DNA of 64,000 nt from Xenorhabdus doucetiae (GTDB lineage: Bacteria; Pseudomonadota; Gammaproteobacteria; Enterobacterales; Enterobacteriaceae). This document shows positions 49,825 to 59,350 of the stretch, piece after piece; within the stretch, counting starts at the first letter, position 1; every line of letters begins with the position of its first letter. Both the position numbers and the translations under genes were made by a program. The notes beneath the pieces are model-generated. The model was given only the letters and a program-made list of their open reading frames with translations, did not search any database and was not told the origin of the DNA. The stretch covers positions 2,604,001 to 2,668,000 of the forward strand of contig NZ_FO704550.1 of NCBI RefSeq assembly GCF_000968195.1. The letters run 5' to 3'.

Positions 49825-52800
49825 ATGAAAAGAATGTTAATCAACGCAACCCAGCAGGAAGAGTTGCGTGTTGCTCTTGTTGACGGGCAACGTCTTTATG
49901 ATTTGGATATTGAAAGCCCTGGACATGAGCAGAAAAAGGCAAATATCTATAAAGGTAAAATTACACGAATTGAACCTAGCCTGGAAGCTGCTTTTGTTGA
50001 TTACGGTGCGGAACGTCACGGTTTCCTGCCCATAAAAGAAATTGCTCGCGAATATTTCCCAAGTAATTATCACGCCCACGGTCGCCCTAACATTAAGGAT
50101 CTCCTTAAAGAAGGTCAGGAAGTTATCGTCCAAGTTGATAAAGAAGAACGAGGCAATAAAGGCGCTGCGTTAACCACTTTTATCAGTTTGGCGGGCAGCT
50201 ATCTGGTTCTGATGCCAAATAACCCAAGGGCAGGCGGAATTTCTCGCCGCATCGAGGGTGATGATCGTATCGAATTAAAAGAAGCACTCTCTTCTCTTGA
50301 CGTCCCAGAAGGAATGGGGCTTATCGTGCGTACTGCGGGTGTAGGCAAATCTGCCGAAGCCTTGCAGGGTGATTTGAACTTCCGCCTGAAACATTGGGAA
50401 GCCATCAAAAAAGCCGCAGACAATCATCCCGCCCCCTTCCTGATCCATCAGGAAAGCAATGTTATCGTGCGCGCATTCCGTGACTACCTGCGCCCGGACA
50501 TTGGGGAAATTTTGATTGATAACCCCAAAATCCTTGATTTGGCACGCCAGCATATCACTGCACTGGGGCGCCCTGATTTTGCCAGTAAAATCAAACTGTA
50601 CAGTGGCGAAGTCCCGCTGTTCAGCCATTATCAAATAGAGTCGCAAATCGAATCCGCCTTCCAACGTGAAGTACGTCTGCCTTCCGGCGGCTCTGTGGTC
50701 ATTGATACGACTGAAGCCTTGACAGCAATTGATATCAACTCATCCCGTTCAACCCGTGGTGGTGATATTGAAGAAACGGCGTTTAATACCAATTTGGAAG
50801 CCGCTGATGAAATTGCCCGTCAATTGCGCCTGCGTGACCTTGGTGGCCTGATTGTTATCGATTTCATCGACATGACCCCGGTACGCCATCAACGCGAAGT
50901 TGAAAACCGGCTGCGTGATGCGGTGCGCCAAGATCGCGCCCGTATTCAAATCGGCCGGATTTCCCGCTTTGGCTTGCTGGAGATGTCGCGTCAACGTTTA
51001 AGCCCATCTCTGGGTGAATCCAGCCACCATGTCTGTCCCCGTTGTAGCGGCACCGGCACGATCCGTGACAACGAATCCCTGTCCCTGTCCATTCTGCGCT
51101 TAATCGAAGAAGAAGCACTGAAAGAAAACACCCATCAGGTGCATGCGATTGTTCCTGTGCAGATTGCTTCTTACTTACTGAATGAAAAACGTCAGGCAGT
51201 CAGCGCGATTGAACATCGTCAGGGCGGTGTTGGGGTTGTCATTGTGCCAAATGATCAAATGCAATCTCCGCATTTCTCTGTTTTACGTGTACGTAAAGGC
51301 GAAGAAATTTCAGCTTTAAGCTATTTGTTGCCACAACTGCATGAAGCAGAAATGGCCCATGTTCAGGATGAGGTTCAACATGAACGCAAGCGTCCAGAGC
51401 AACCTGCGATTTCCACTTTTGATCTGCCGGCAGAAGCAGCAGCACCCGCGGCAGTAAAAGCAAAAACAAAAGAGAAAAAAGCAGTAACGACTAGCCAGAA
51501 GCCAACAGAAGAACCCGGTTTGTTCAGTCGGTTCTTAAGTGCCCTGAAAAAGATGTTCAGTGGCGAAGAAGAAAAACAGACTCAGGAAAGGGGCCAAAAA
51601 TCTTCTGGCAATGATAATCGCCGTCCATCAGAACGTCGCAACCCTCGCCGCCAGAACCAACGCCGCGAACGTACCGAAAGTGATGCACGCAACAATCGTG
51701 AACGCGATGAACAGCGTAAAGGCCGTAATACCCAGCAGAAAAACAATGTTCAAGACAGCACGGCGATGGATAACGAAGCGCGTGAGACACAGCAGCAACG
51801 CCGTGAACAGCGAGCTGAACGTCAACGTCGTCGTCAAGAAGAAAAACGTCAGCAGCAACTGGAAACCAAAGCTCAACAGACAATCCCTCAACCTGAGATG
51901 GTCGAAGAAGAAGTTGAAGAGCGTCAGCCAGTTATGCCTCGTCGTCAACGCCGTCAGCTTGAGCAAAAAGTACGTATCACTGACGAAGTGAAACAGGAAG
52001 CTAATGTTGTGGCCTTGCCAGCAGTGCTGCCTGAATCGGTAGCAGAAAACGCCGGCAAAGAGGTAAAAGCGTCTGTACCCGTCGTTATTGCTACTGATGT
52101 TGCAGCGGCTAACCAACCTGCAATACCACAAAATGCAGTTTCCCAAGCGGTTGTTTCTCAATCACCTGCATCACAACCTATTGCCTCACAAACTATTACC
52201 TCACAAAACAGTGAACAGCAAGATAACACCATGCCGCGCCGTTCCCGCCGTTCTCCGCGTCACCTGCGTGTCAGCGGCCAGCGTCGCCGTCGCTACCGCG
52301 ATGAACGCAATCTGACACAATCGCCGGTCCCATTGAAAATGGCGGTCGTATCACCAGAACTGGCATCAGGTAAAGTGTGGGTTCGTTATCCTGTAACGCC
52401 TGTCAGCGTTGTTGAGTCTGAACTCCCTGTTTCTGTTGATGTCATTAACGAAACGGTTGAAGAAAAAACCGCACCGGTACCACAGGAAAACGTGATTCTG
52501 GTGCCGTCAATCACAGAATCCGCATCAACGACAGCAGTGTCTCACACTGAAATAACTGATAACGCTTCCATCGTGTTACCCGCAGAGCCGGAATTAGAAA
52601 GCGTAGAATCTGTTATCAACTATGATGAAAAACATCAGTCAGAAGTTTTAGCGGATAAAGTATCACCTGATTCTGAAGAAACACGTCACACAGTGGATTC
52701 CATCATTGTGACGCCAATTGTTGTTGAACAGGAACATCATGAAGAACAGCCAACTGTCGCAACGGAAACATGCGCTAAGGCAGAGGAAGTTAAAACGGAA

Positions 52801-53019
52801 GAGACAAAAGTTATTGAGTCTTCGATTATCGTGGAAAAAAATCATCACGCTTATTCCCCAATGACGAAGGCACCGGCACCAAATAGGGTGGATCAGCCAG
52901 TGATTATCACTGAATGGCAACGCCCTGCTTATCCATTTAAAGGCAAAGGCGGTGCAGGCGGGCATTCTGCAACCAGTATTGCAACTTCAGCTATGTCTAG
53001 GCCACAGCCATTCGAATAA
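49825..53019 (+). CDS. rne: Ribonuclease E
   Basis: Essential endoribonuclease and scaffold of the RNA degradosome. 1064 residues (E. coli 1061). The catalytic half (1-529) is nearly identical to E. coli and colinear: S1 domain from about 38, catalytic Asp303 (AIDINSSRSTRGG) and Asp346 (VIDFIDM), Zn-link CPRCSGTG at 404-411. The C-terminal half is divergent but keeps its microdomains: membrane-binding amphipathic segment EPGLFSRFLSALKKMFSG near 565-582, arginine-rich RNA-binding region (RRPSERRNPRRQNQRRERTE), a second Arg-rich patch (RRSRRSPRHLRVSGQRRRRY) before the expected RhlB and enolase sites, and the PNPase-binding tail TEWQRPAYPFKGKGGAGGH. A low-complexity Ser/Gln/Ala stretch with repeated xSQ units (SQAVVSQSPASQPIASQ) occurs near 790. 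Terminator follows. Confidence 0.97.
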   Translation: MKRMLINATQQEELRVALVDGQRLYDLDIESPGHEQKKANIYKGKITRIEPSLEAAFVDYGAERHGFLPIKEIAREYFPSNYHAHGRPNIKDLLKEGQEVIVQVDKEERGNKGAALTTFISLAGSYLVLMPNNPRAGGISRRIEGDDRIELKEALSSLDVPEGMGLIVRTAGVGKSAEALQGDLNFRLKHWEAIKKAADNHPAPFLIHQESNVIVRAFRDYLRPDIGEILIDNPKILDLARQHITALGRPDFASKIKLYSGEVPLFSHYQIESQIESAFQREVRLPSGGSVVIDTTEALTAIDINSSRSTRGGDIEETAFNTNLEAADEIARQLRLRDLGGLIVIDFIDMTPVRHQREVENRLRDAVRQDRARIQIGRISRFGLLEMSRQRLSPSLGESSHHVCPRCSGTGTIRDNESLSLSILRLIEEEALKENTHQVHAIVPVQIASYLLNEKRQAVSAIEHRQGGVGVVIVPNDQMQSPHFSVLRVRKGEEISALSYLLPQLHEAEMAHVQDEVQHERKRPEQPAISTFDLPAEAAAPAAVKAKTKEKKAVTTSQKPTEEPGLFSRFLSALKKMFSGEEEKQTQERGQKSSGNDNRRPSERRNPRRQNQRRERTESDARNNRERDEQRKGRNTQQKNNVQDSTAMDNEARETQQQRREQRAERQRRRQEEKRQQQLETKAQQTIPQPEMVEEEVEERQPVMPRRQRRQLEQKVRITDEVKQEANVVALPAVLPESVAENAGKEVKASVPVVIATDVAAANQPAIPQNAVSQAVVSQSPASQPIASQTITSQNSEQQDNTMPRRSRRSPRHLRVSGQRRRRYRDERNLTQSPVPLKMAVVSPELASGKVWVRYPVTPVSVVESELPVSVDVINETVEEKTAPVPQENVILVPSITESASTTAVSHTEITDNASIVLPAEPELESVESVINYDEKHQSEVLADKVSPDSEETRHTVDSIIVTPIVVEQEHHEEQPTVATETCAKAEEVKTEETKVIESSIIVEKNHHAYSPMTKAPAPNRVDQPVIITEWQRPAYPFKGKGGAGGHSATSIATSAMSRPQPFE

Positions 53020-53042
53020 TTGAATGCTGTGATTTATGGTGA

Positions 53043-53072
53043 AATGGCTCCCTGATTGGGAGCCATTTTTTA
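53043..53072 (+). terminator. Rho-independent terminator of rne
   Basis: Perfect 10-bp arms AATGGCTCCC (53043-53052) and GGGAGCCATT (53058-53067) with a 5-base loop and a T-tract (TTTTTTATT). Confidence 0.93.
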
Positions 53073-53122
53073 TTCACCCTTGTTTATTCAAGCGGGTTAA
53101 TTTTATGGAGGACTTCCCGTCT

Positions 53123-53749
53123 ATGAAACCTTGGCTCATTTTTGGTGCTGGAAAAGGTGTCGGACGCCATTTGGCTGCGATTGCCCTAAAACAAAACCGG
53201 CCTGTCACGGCCTTAATTCGTAATGTACAACAAGCTGAGGAACTCAGTGAGGCCGGAGTAAACGTCATACATGGTGATGCTTGTGACAGAGAAAGCATAG
53301 AAAAAGCGATTGCACAGGCGGGAGAAAATCCGGTTGTATTCTCAACCATTGGCGGCGGAAATGCCGATCATTATGGGAATATGGCAATAATAGATGCCTT
53401 GGAACAAGCGCAAATTTCCCGCATGTTATTAGTCACCTCCATTGGGTGTGGTGAAAGCTGGAAGTCATTATCAGCACGCGCCAAATCATTATTCGGGCAA
53501 TCGGTCAGGCACAAATCACTGGCTGAAAGTTACCTGCAAACCAGCACACTGGATTTTACCATTATCCGCCCCGGTGGACTGACAGATCAATCCGGCACCG
53601 GACATTGTAAACGTTATCAAGCAGAAATTCATGGCATGGTCAGCCGGGAGGACGTGGCAAAGCAATTGGCACAAATGGCGGAAGATGAGCAAACTTACTA
53701 CCAAATTTATGCCTTAGTCGATCCTGAACTCAAACCTCATTGGAATTAA
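53123..53749 (+). CDS. NAD(P)-binding Rossmann-fold protein (atypical SDR)
   Basis: 208 residues. N-terminal KPWLIFGAGKGVGRHLAAIAL has the GxGxxG-like dinucleotide motif; VIHGDACDRESIEKAI and VVFSTIGGGNADHYGNMAIIDA follow the NmrA/YwnB-type atypical SDR pattern, and DFTIIRPGGLTD with VSREDVAKQLAQMAED is common in this family. Catalytic Tyr-Lys is not clear. Substrate unknown. GGAGG (53107-53111) with 11-base spacing supports the ATG at 53123; ATG 53105 is possible but lies on the ribosome-binding site. Follows the rne terminator, so it has its own promoter between. Confidence 0.8.
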   Translation: MKPWLIFGAGKGVGRHLAAIALKQNRPVTALIRNVQQAEELSEAGVNVIHGDACDRESIEKAIAQAGENPVVFSTIGGGNADHYGNMAIIDALEQAQISRMLLVTSIGCGESWKSLSARAKSLFGQSVRHKSLAESYLQTSTLDFTIIRPGGLTDQSGTGHCKRYQAEIHGMVSREDVAKQLAQMAEDEQTYYQIYALVDPELKPHWN

Positions 53750-53756
53750 AACCGAA

Positions 53757-53784
53757 AAACAACCACGCCATTGGGCGTGGTTGT
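53757..53784. terminator. Bidirectional terminator between the Rossmann protein gene and tmaR
   Basis: 12-bp arms AACAACCACGCC and GGCGTGGTTGTT around a 4-base loop, between convergent genes. On the minus strand the tail is TTTTCGGTTTT, on the plus strand TTTAAGC. Confidence 0.85.
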
Positions 53785-53799
53785 TTAAGCAACTAAAAT

Positions 53800-54120
53800 T
53801 TACTTAACGCCACCATCCATTGCCTTAAGTTTTTTGGATAACTCACGGCGTTCTTTAGATAGCTCGGCATTTTTGATGATATATTCATCAACACGTTCTT
53901 CATAATCACTGCGCATATGAGCAATAATGCCTTGGATATCTTCAATCGACATACCGGGTTTGATGTAGTCACCCAGATTATCCAACAAGAGTACGCGTTT
54001 TTGGTTATCTCGAATCTTTTTCTCATTGTCTACAATTTCGCGCTGTAATTTGTTTTTGCGACGAAATATACGCACAAATTCCAGTACATTATGGAATGTT
54101 GGTTTATTTGTGTTGTCCAT
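53800..54120 (-). CDS. tmaR: PTS polar-localisation regulator TmaR (YeeX)
   Basis: 106 residues (E. coli 109). Coiled-coil protein that clusters PTS enzyme I at cell poles in E. coli. Conserved throughout: FVRIFRRKNKLQREIVDNEK, RDNQKRVLLLDNLGDYIKPG, IIKNAELSKERRELSKKLKA. ATG at 54120 with AAGGTG six bases upstream on the minus strand. Adjacent to sbcB as in Enterobacterales. Confidence 0.95.
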   Translation of the reverse strand: MDNTNKPTFHNVLEFVRIFRRKNKLQREIVDNEKKIRDNQKRVLLLDNLGDYIKPGMSIEDIQGIIAHMRSDYEERVDEYIIKNAELSKERRELSKKLKAMDGGVK

Positions 54121-54292
54121 TTTTTACACCTTTTTTAATCAGACCGATAATTTCTTATGCTAACTACACAATACAATTTCAAGTGGCGCATAGACAAGTC
54201 AGTTTCAACAATTTATTGATCAAATCCACGGCAAGCTATCCATACTCAATCATTCAGATCCGTCATAATATGGTTTACCATGTACAGCACAC

Positions 54293-54334
54293 GTAGTAAC
54301 ACTGAAGTAGTAATACTGAAATAGTAATACTAAA
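54293..54334 (+). repeat. Three tandem copies of a 14-bp repeat upstream of sbcB
   Basis: GTAGTAACACTGAA (54293-54306), GTAGTAATACTGAA (54307-54320), ATAGTAATACTAAA (54321-54334). Direct, uninterrupted copies ending 27 bases before the sbcB start. Confidence 0.9.
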
Positions 54335-54361
54335 ATTGGCGACAACGAAGAGTACACAACC

Positions 54362-55792
54362 TTGAATACCCGTAAAGAAAACCAGAGTTTCTACTTTCAC
54401 GACTATGAAACCTTTGGTAAGCATCCGGCCCTGGATCGCCCCGCACAATTTGCAGGAGTTCGCACCGACAGTGATTTCAATATCATTGAAGAGCCTTTGG
54501 TGGTGTATTGTGCTCCCGCTGATGATTATCTTCCCGATCCTGAAGCCGTCATGATCACAGGAATTACGCCTCAGTTAGCCTGGAAAAATGGTGTCAACGA
54601 AGCGGAGTTCGCCCGACAAATCCATGCAGCGTTCAGCAAACCCAATACCTGTATTCTTGGCTATAATAACATTCGTTTTGATGATGAAGTCAGCCGTAAT
54701 ATCTTTTACCGTAACTTTTACGATCCTTACGCCTATAGCTGGCAGAAAGGCAATTCCCGCTGGGATTTGCTTGATGTATTGCGTGCCTGCTACGCCTTGC
54801 GCCCGGAAGGGATTGTCTGGCCAGAAAATGAGGAGGGATTACCGAGTTTCAAGCTGGAACACCTGACAAAAGCCAATAATGTTGAGCATACTCAGGCGCA
54901 TGATGCCATGTCGGATGTGTATGCTACTATCGCCATGGCCAAATTGGTGAAAAAAGCCCAACCCAAGCTATTTGATTATTTTTTCCAGTTAAGAAATAAA
55001 CAGAAAGTCAGCAATCAAATTGATATCCCACAAATGAAACCCCTGGTTCATGTATCAGGCATGTTTGGGACCCTGCGCAGCAATATTAGCCTTGTCGCGC
55101 CTTTGGCATGGCATCCGAGTAACCGTAATGCGGTTATCATGTGCGATCTGGCCGGTGATATCACGCCACTTCTGCAACTCAGCGCAGAGGAATTACGCGA
55201 ACGCTTGTATACCCGACGGGATGAATTACGGCCCGATCAAAGCCCGGTCCCGATTAAACTGGTGCATATTAATAAATGCCCAATTATTGCACCAGAAAAT
55301 ACCTTACGGCCGAAAGATGCCGAGCGAGTCGGATTAGACCGCAACCAATGTGAGCAAAATCTGGCTATCCTGCGCAATCACCCGCAAATCAGAGAAAAAG
55401 TCGTTGAACTGTTTTCTCATCCAGACGCGTTTCCTGAATCGGATAATGTCGATACGAAACTCTATAGCGGTTTTTTCAGTGATGCCGATAAAACGGCAAT
55501 GGAAATTATTCGGGAAACGTCGCCTCAGAACTTACCTGCCCTGGATTTAACATTCCAGGATGCGCGTATTAAGCCATTGTTATTCCGCTATCGTGCGAGA
55601 AACTACCCAGCAACACTGGATGATGACGAGCAACAACGCTGGTTGCGTTATCGTCAGGATACGTTAACACCCGAAAGCATCAGCCAATATCTTGCAACGA
55701 TTGAAACACTTTTTATTGAATATCAGTCTGATGAAGAAAAGTGCCGTCAGTTAAAAGCATTGGTTAATTACGCCGTCCAATTAGCCGAGTAA
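54362..55792 (+). CDS. sbcB: Exodeoxyribonuclease I (SbcB)
   Basis: 3'-5' single-strand DNA exonuclease in recombination and mismatch repair. 476 residues (E. coli 475). DEDDh exonuclease motifs: FHDYETFG (Asp, Glu; residues about 12-19), GYNNIRFDDEVSRN, and AHDAMSDVYATIAMAK (His and Asp). SH3-like and helical C-terminal domains are complete (FFSDADKTAMEI, FRYRARNYPATLDDDEQQRWL). Translation begins at TTG 54362; there is no ATG in frame before the conserved N-terminus. GAAGAG about 11 bases upstream may be the ribosome-binding site. Confidence 0.96.
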   Translation: MNTRKENQSFYFHDYETFGKHPALDRPAQFAGVRTDSDFNIIEEPLVVYCAPADDYLPDPEAVMITGITPQLAWKNGVNEAEFARQIHAAFSKPNTCILGYNNIRFDDEVSRNIFYRNFYDPYAYSWQKGNSRWDLLDVLRACYALRPEGIVWPENEEGLPSFKLEHLTKANNVEHTQAHDAMSDVYATIAMAKLVKKAQPKLFDYFFQLRNKQKVSNQIDIPQMKPLVHVSGMFGTLRSNISLVAPLAWHPSNRNAVIMCDLAGDITPLLQLSAEELRERLYTRRDELRPDQSPVPIKLVHINKCPIIAPENTLRPKDAERVGLDRNQCEQNLAILRNHPQIREKVVELFSHPDAFPESDNVDTKLYSGFFSDADKTAMEIIRETSPQNLPALDLTFQDARIKPLLFRYRARNYPATLDDDEQQRWLRYRQDTLTPESISQYLATIETLFIEYQSDEEKCRQLKALVNYAVQLAE

Positions 55793-55823
55793 AATCAATA
55801 GATACTAAGATTCGTTTAATAAT

Positions 55824-55865
55824 AGAAAAAGGCAACCAGCACTGTGTTGTCTTTTTCTATTTTGC
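55824..55865. terminator. Terminator between sbcB and dld
   Basis: Long stem AGAAAAAG-G-CAAC (55824-55836) / GTTG-T-CTTTTTCT (55846-55858) with a 9-base loop, tail ATTTTGC on the plus strand. It lies between convergent sbcB and dld and can act in both directions because of the A-rich 5' arm. Confidence 0.8.
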
Positions 55866-55883
55866 TTTCATTATGAAAATAAA

Positions 55884-57629
55884 CTAATCCTGTTGATGCT
55901 CAACCGTGTGGCAGCCACATTCTCCTGCCCAATGTTTCAGCTTGGAAGTTTTACCTATTCCCGGATTTAAGCTGTTGGTCGGATCAGTCATTTGATAAAA
56001 ACGTTTAAGCTGTGGTTTGGCTTTATATAAGTGACCGACGTTATGTTCAGCAGGATACTCTGCCCCACGCTGATTCAAAATTTCCAGCATTTTTATTTTC
56101 AGGGCGTGAACATCGGTGCCTTTTTTGACGATATAGTCTTGATGGAATACATGGCACATAAAGTGTCCATAATACAGCCGATGAACCAGCGCATCGTTAA
56201 TTTCAGCCGGCAAAGTTTCAAACCATTCACGATCATTACGGCGCAAGGCAATGTCCAATGGCAAAATATCTTCTACTTCATGACTGTGAACAGCTTGGTA
56301 ACGAATAGCAGCCCCTGCGGCGGCAAAACGGTGTAAGAATGCTTTTGCACCTTCTTCTGGAGTACAAGCAAAATATTCTCCATCCGCTTGCTTAAAATAA
56401 CTTTCCAACCATTCACCCGCCTCTTTAATGCCTTCACCTGACATTTTTAGCATCAAGTGATGCTCAAAGCGGTTCCGGTACACTTTCAGGCGGGCGGGCA
56501 AATGAGAAGGCAATAAGCGGCTCAATCCCTGCATAATACGATCGGTCAGATGTAAGGGTAAAAACGGCACTTTACCTAATATGGTATCTGCCCGTCCCTT
56601 CAAATTGAAAAACATCGGCATTTTATCTGTACCGAGTTTATCAATCATAACAAAAGTGTCTTTCCCATAGATTTCTGCGATATCAAATATATCCCGATGC
56701 ATATATTCCCCGGCAACGGGCAAGTGGCGGAAATTCGACAGAATATGACGGCGTAACTCCGTCAGTACATCCGGTTGATTGGTTCCGATGTAGAAAACTT
56801 GTGAAGAGGACTCTGCGGGGAAAGTATCAAGACGGACGGCAAAAACAACTAATTTACCGGCACAACCGGAAGCCTCAAACAACCTACGCTCATCTGCATT
56901 GAACCGCGATGGCGTGTCAGCATCAACATCACGGACACGCTGTGCATATTCATGATCAGAGGCCACTTTGTCATTGTGCTGAATATCTTCGGTTCGATAA
57001 CGCTGCGCTTCCAGACAAGCTAAAATATCTTCAGGTTGGTCACCCAACGATATACCCAAGTGGTTAACCAGTTCAGCTTCTCCCTTTTCATTGACACGTC
57101 CATAAAGTGCCATTTCGGTATAAGCTGGCCCACGCTGCACCAAAGAACCGCCTGAGTTATTGCAAATTCCCCCAATCACAGAAGCACCAATACAGGACGA
57201 ACCAATCACGGAATGCGGTTCACGCCCCAAGGGTTTCAATACCTTTTCCAAATGCCATAGGGTACTCCCCGGAAAAGCAATAACTTGGTTCGTTGCTTGA
57301 AGGATCTGGATTTTATCCATACGTAAGGTGTTAATAATGACGATATCGCGGTCGTAATTATCGCCACTCGGTGTAGAACCTTCCGTTAACCCGGTATTGG
57401 CTGCCTGCATCAAAATAATTTTATCGGCATCAACACAGGCTTTAAATACTTGCCACAGATCCAATAATGACCCCGGAAAAACAACCGCAAGGGCATTCCC
57501 TTGTCCAGAGCGAAAACCTTTGCGGTAACGTTCTGTCTTTCGGGGTTCAATGAGAATATGGGAAGATCCAACAATATGGGTGAGAGTAGCAATGAATTGC
57601 TGATTTTGAGGGGTTTTAGCATCATTCAT
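55884..57629 (-). CDS. dld: Quinone-dependent D-lactate dehydrogenase
   Basis: Peripheral membrane flavoenzyme oxidising D-lactate to pyruvate with reduction of quinone. 581 residues (E. coli 571). FAD-binding PCMH domain with GSTPSGDNYDRDIVIINT, FPGSTLWHLEKVL, and SVIGSSCIGASVIGGICNNSGG; the D-lactate dehydrogenase membrane-binding domain follows (VPFLPLHLTDRIMQGLSRLLPSHLP, quoted in part) and the C-terminal FAD cap shows HNVGHLYKAKP and DPTNSLNPGIGKTSKL. ATG at 57629. A minus-strand TATAAT at 57703-57708 is a candidate -10 box. Three hairpins lie upstream. Confidence 0.96.
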   Translation of the reverse strand: MNDAKTPQNQQFIATLTHIVGSSHILIEPRKTERYRKGFRSGQGNALAVVFPGSLLDLWQVFKACVDADKIILMQAANTGLTEGSTPSGDNYDRDIVIINTLRMDKIQILQATNQVIAFPGSTLWHLEKVLKPLGREPHSVIGSSCIGASVIGGICNNSGGSLVQRGPAYTEMALYGRVNEKGEAELVNHLGISLGDQPEDILACLEAQRYRTEDIQHNDKVASDHEYAQRVRDVDADTPSRFNADERRLFEASGCAGKLVVFAVRLDTFPAESSSQVFYIGTNQPDVLTELRRHILSNFRHLPVAGEYMHRDIFDIAEIYGKDTFVMIDKLGTDKMPMFFNLKGRADTILGKVPFLPLHLTDRIMQGLSRLLPSHLPARLKVYRNRFEHHLMLKMSGEGIKEAGEWLESYFKQADGEYFACTPEEGAKAFLHRFAAAGAAIRYQAVHSHEVEDILPLDIALRRNDREWFETLPAEINDALVHRLYYGHFMCHVFHQDYIVKKGTDVHALKIKMLEILNQRGAEYPAEHNVGHLYKAKPQLKRFYQMTDPTNSLNPGIGKTSKLKHWAGECGCHTVEHQQD

Positions 57630-57801
57630 AATCGTTTTCTTACCTTACGGGAGCCGGGCAAACGTGCTCTTGATGAAATCAGGTATGGCAAAATGCCTGT
57701 TTATTATATGATGTGTTCTGATGATCTTCGTACAATTTCTACACTTTTTTATTCAATTAAATATCTTGTCACAATAGTGAGCGTCTCAACATGTGGTGCT
57801 T

Positions 57802-57946
57802 CTTTGCCCCGCGCGGTGTGCGGGGCAAAGAATACTCCTATCATTTTGGAATGCCATTTAAACAGAAACAGCGCCCAAAGGTGCTGTTTCAAAAAAGTAT
57901 TAGTGTATTCTTTATTTTCAAACTGCGGCCTGACCAACCGCAGTTT
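57802..57946. repeat. Cluster of three strong hairpins between plaP and dld
   Basis: CTTTGCCCCGC/GCGGGGCAAAG (57802-57812, 57820-57830), GAAACAGCGCC/GGTGCTGTTTC (57865-57875, 57880-57890; one mismatch) and AAACTGCGG/CCGCAGTTT (57920-57928, 57938-57946). None has a proper T-tract on the minus strand; one has AAAAAA on the plus side. They fill much of the 330-base gap and may include the plaP terminator. Confidence 0.7.
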
Positions 57947-57961
57947 AAAATTTATCGCTGA

Positions 57962-59350
57962 TTATGACTCACTGAACTGTGGCATTGGCTGCCGGAAACT
58001 ACGAGTCAGGAAGAACATGTAAATAAGACCAATTCCCGCCCAAATCAAACCTAATTCCATCGATTTTGCTTCCAGATTCACCCACAAAACCCCGACTGTC
58101 GCTGCACCCAATAGTGGCAGGATCAGGAAATTCAAGGTGTCTTTCAATGTACAGTTACGACGTTCACGAATATAGAACTGAGAGATGACTGACAAGTTGA
58201 CAAAAGTAAATGCCACCAATGCACCGAAATTGATCAATGCGGTAGCTGTCACCAAGTTCAGACAACCTGCTAAAAGAACAACAATCCCAACCAATATGAC
58301 ATTGATTGCCGGAGTACGCCATTTCGGGTGAACATAAGCAAATACTTTCTCAGGCAGCACGCCATCACGCCCCATCACGTAAAGCAGACGGGAGACCCCT
58401 GCATGGGCTGCCATACCGGAAGCCATAACCGTGACACTGGAAAAGATGAGAATAACGTACTGGAATAACGAGCCAGCAACATACAACATAATTTCTGGCT
58501 GAGAAGCATCCGGGTTTTTAAACCGAGAAATATCCGGGAAATAGAGTTGTAAAAAATAAGACACGGCAATGAAGATAACACCACCAATGAGTGCGGTCAG
58601 GAAAATCGCTTTAGGGACAACCTTACCTGCATTGGGTGTTTCTTCAGACAAAGAGCTGATACCATCAAACCCAAGAAATGAGAAGCAAAGTATCGTCGCA
58701 CCAGTAATCATCGGAATGAGTTGCGCTTCCTCTGATGTAAATGGCTGAATACTCAGCAACGTTCCCGCACCTTCACCATTATGAACACCACGGATCATCA
58801 GCCCAACGAGTATCACCATAACAGCAATCTGAACAATCACAACGATGCTATTGATATTCGCCACGACATTGATGCCACACAAATTAAAGGCTGTCGTAAT
58901 TACCGCCAACATGATCACAAAGACCCACGGATCAATGCCAGGAAACAGCGCCTGTAAATAAATCGTTGCCAATAAGACATTGATCATCGGCATCAACAGA
59001 TAGTCCAGTAGAGACGACCAACCGACCATAAATCCAAGATGGGGGTTCATTGATTTTTGTACGTAAGTATAAGCAGAACCCGCCGATGGAAAGCGTTTTA
59101 CTAATTTTCCATAACTTAACGCCGTAAATAAAACCGCGATCAATGCAATAGCATAGGATGTCGCGACATGCCCACCCGTCAAACCAGAAACAATGCCAAA
59201 TGTATCAAAAATAGTCATTGGCTGCATATAGGCAAGCCCCATCATGACGACCTGAAACAGAGTCAATGTTCTTCTCAGTTGAACGCGGTTGTCGGCACTG
59301 GATTGATTAATACCAAGTGCGGTAGCAGTAGTGGTGGTATTATGCAACAT
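57962..59350 (-). CDS. plaP: PlaP-type putrescine importer (APC family)
   Basis: 462-residue inner-membrane transporter resembling E. coli PlaP (YeeF), the low-affinity putrescine importer needed for surface motility. About 12 hydrophobic segments. Shared segments: VVMMGLAYMQPMTIFDTFGIVSGLTGG, written in part, FPSAGSAYTYVQKSMNPHLGFMVGW, FSFLGFDGISSLSEETPNA, PDISRFKNPDASQPEIMLYVAG and HAGVSRLLYVMGRDGVLP. Its position near sbcB matches E. coli sbcB-yeeD-yeeE-plaP. GGGAG lies 9 bases before ATG 59350 on the minus strand. A 70-codon upstream ORF overlaps the start by 11 bases, and a terminator-like hairpin is further upstream, suggesting leader control. Confidence 0.93.
   Translation of the reverse strand: MLHNTTTTATALGINQSSADNRVQLRRTLTLFQVVMMGLAYMQPMTIFDTFGIVSGLTGGHVATSYAIALIAVLFTALSYGKLVKRFPSAGSAYTYVQKSMNPHLGFMVGWSSLLDYLLMPMINVLLATIYLQALFPGIDPWVFVIMLAVITTAFNLCGINVVANINSIVVIVQIAVMVILVGLMIRGVHNGEGAGTLLSIQPFTSEEAQLIPMITGATILCFSFLGFDGISSLSEETPNAGKVVPKAIFLTALIGGVIFIAVSYFLQLYFPDISRFKNPDASQPEIMLYVAGSLFQYVILIFSSVTVMASGMAAHAGVSRLLYVMGRDGVLPEKVFAYVHPKWRTPAINVILVGIVVLLAGCLNLVTATALINFGALVAFTFVNLSVISQFYIRERRNCTLKDTLNFLILPLLGAATVGVLWVNLEAKSMELGLIWAGIGLIYMFFLTRSFRQPMPQFSES

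Noticed and set aside
51628..52161. 177-codon minus-strand Leu/Phe-rich frame in the rne 3' half
   Set aside because: Arises as the antisense of Gln/Arg/Lys-rich codons in RNase E.
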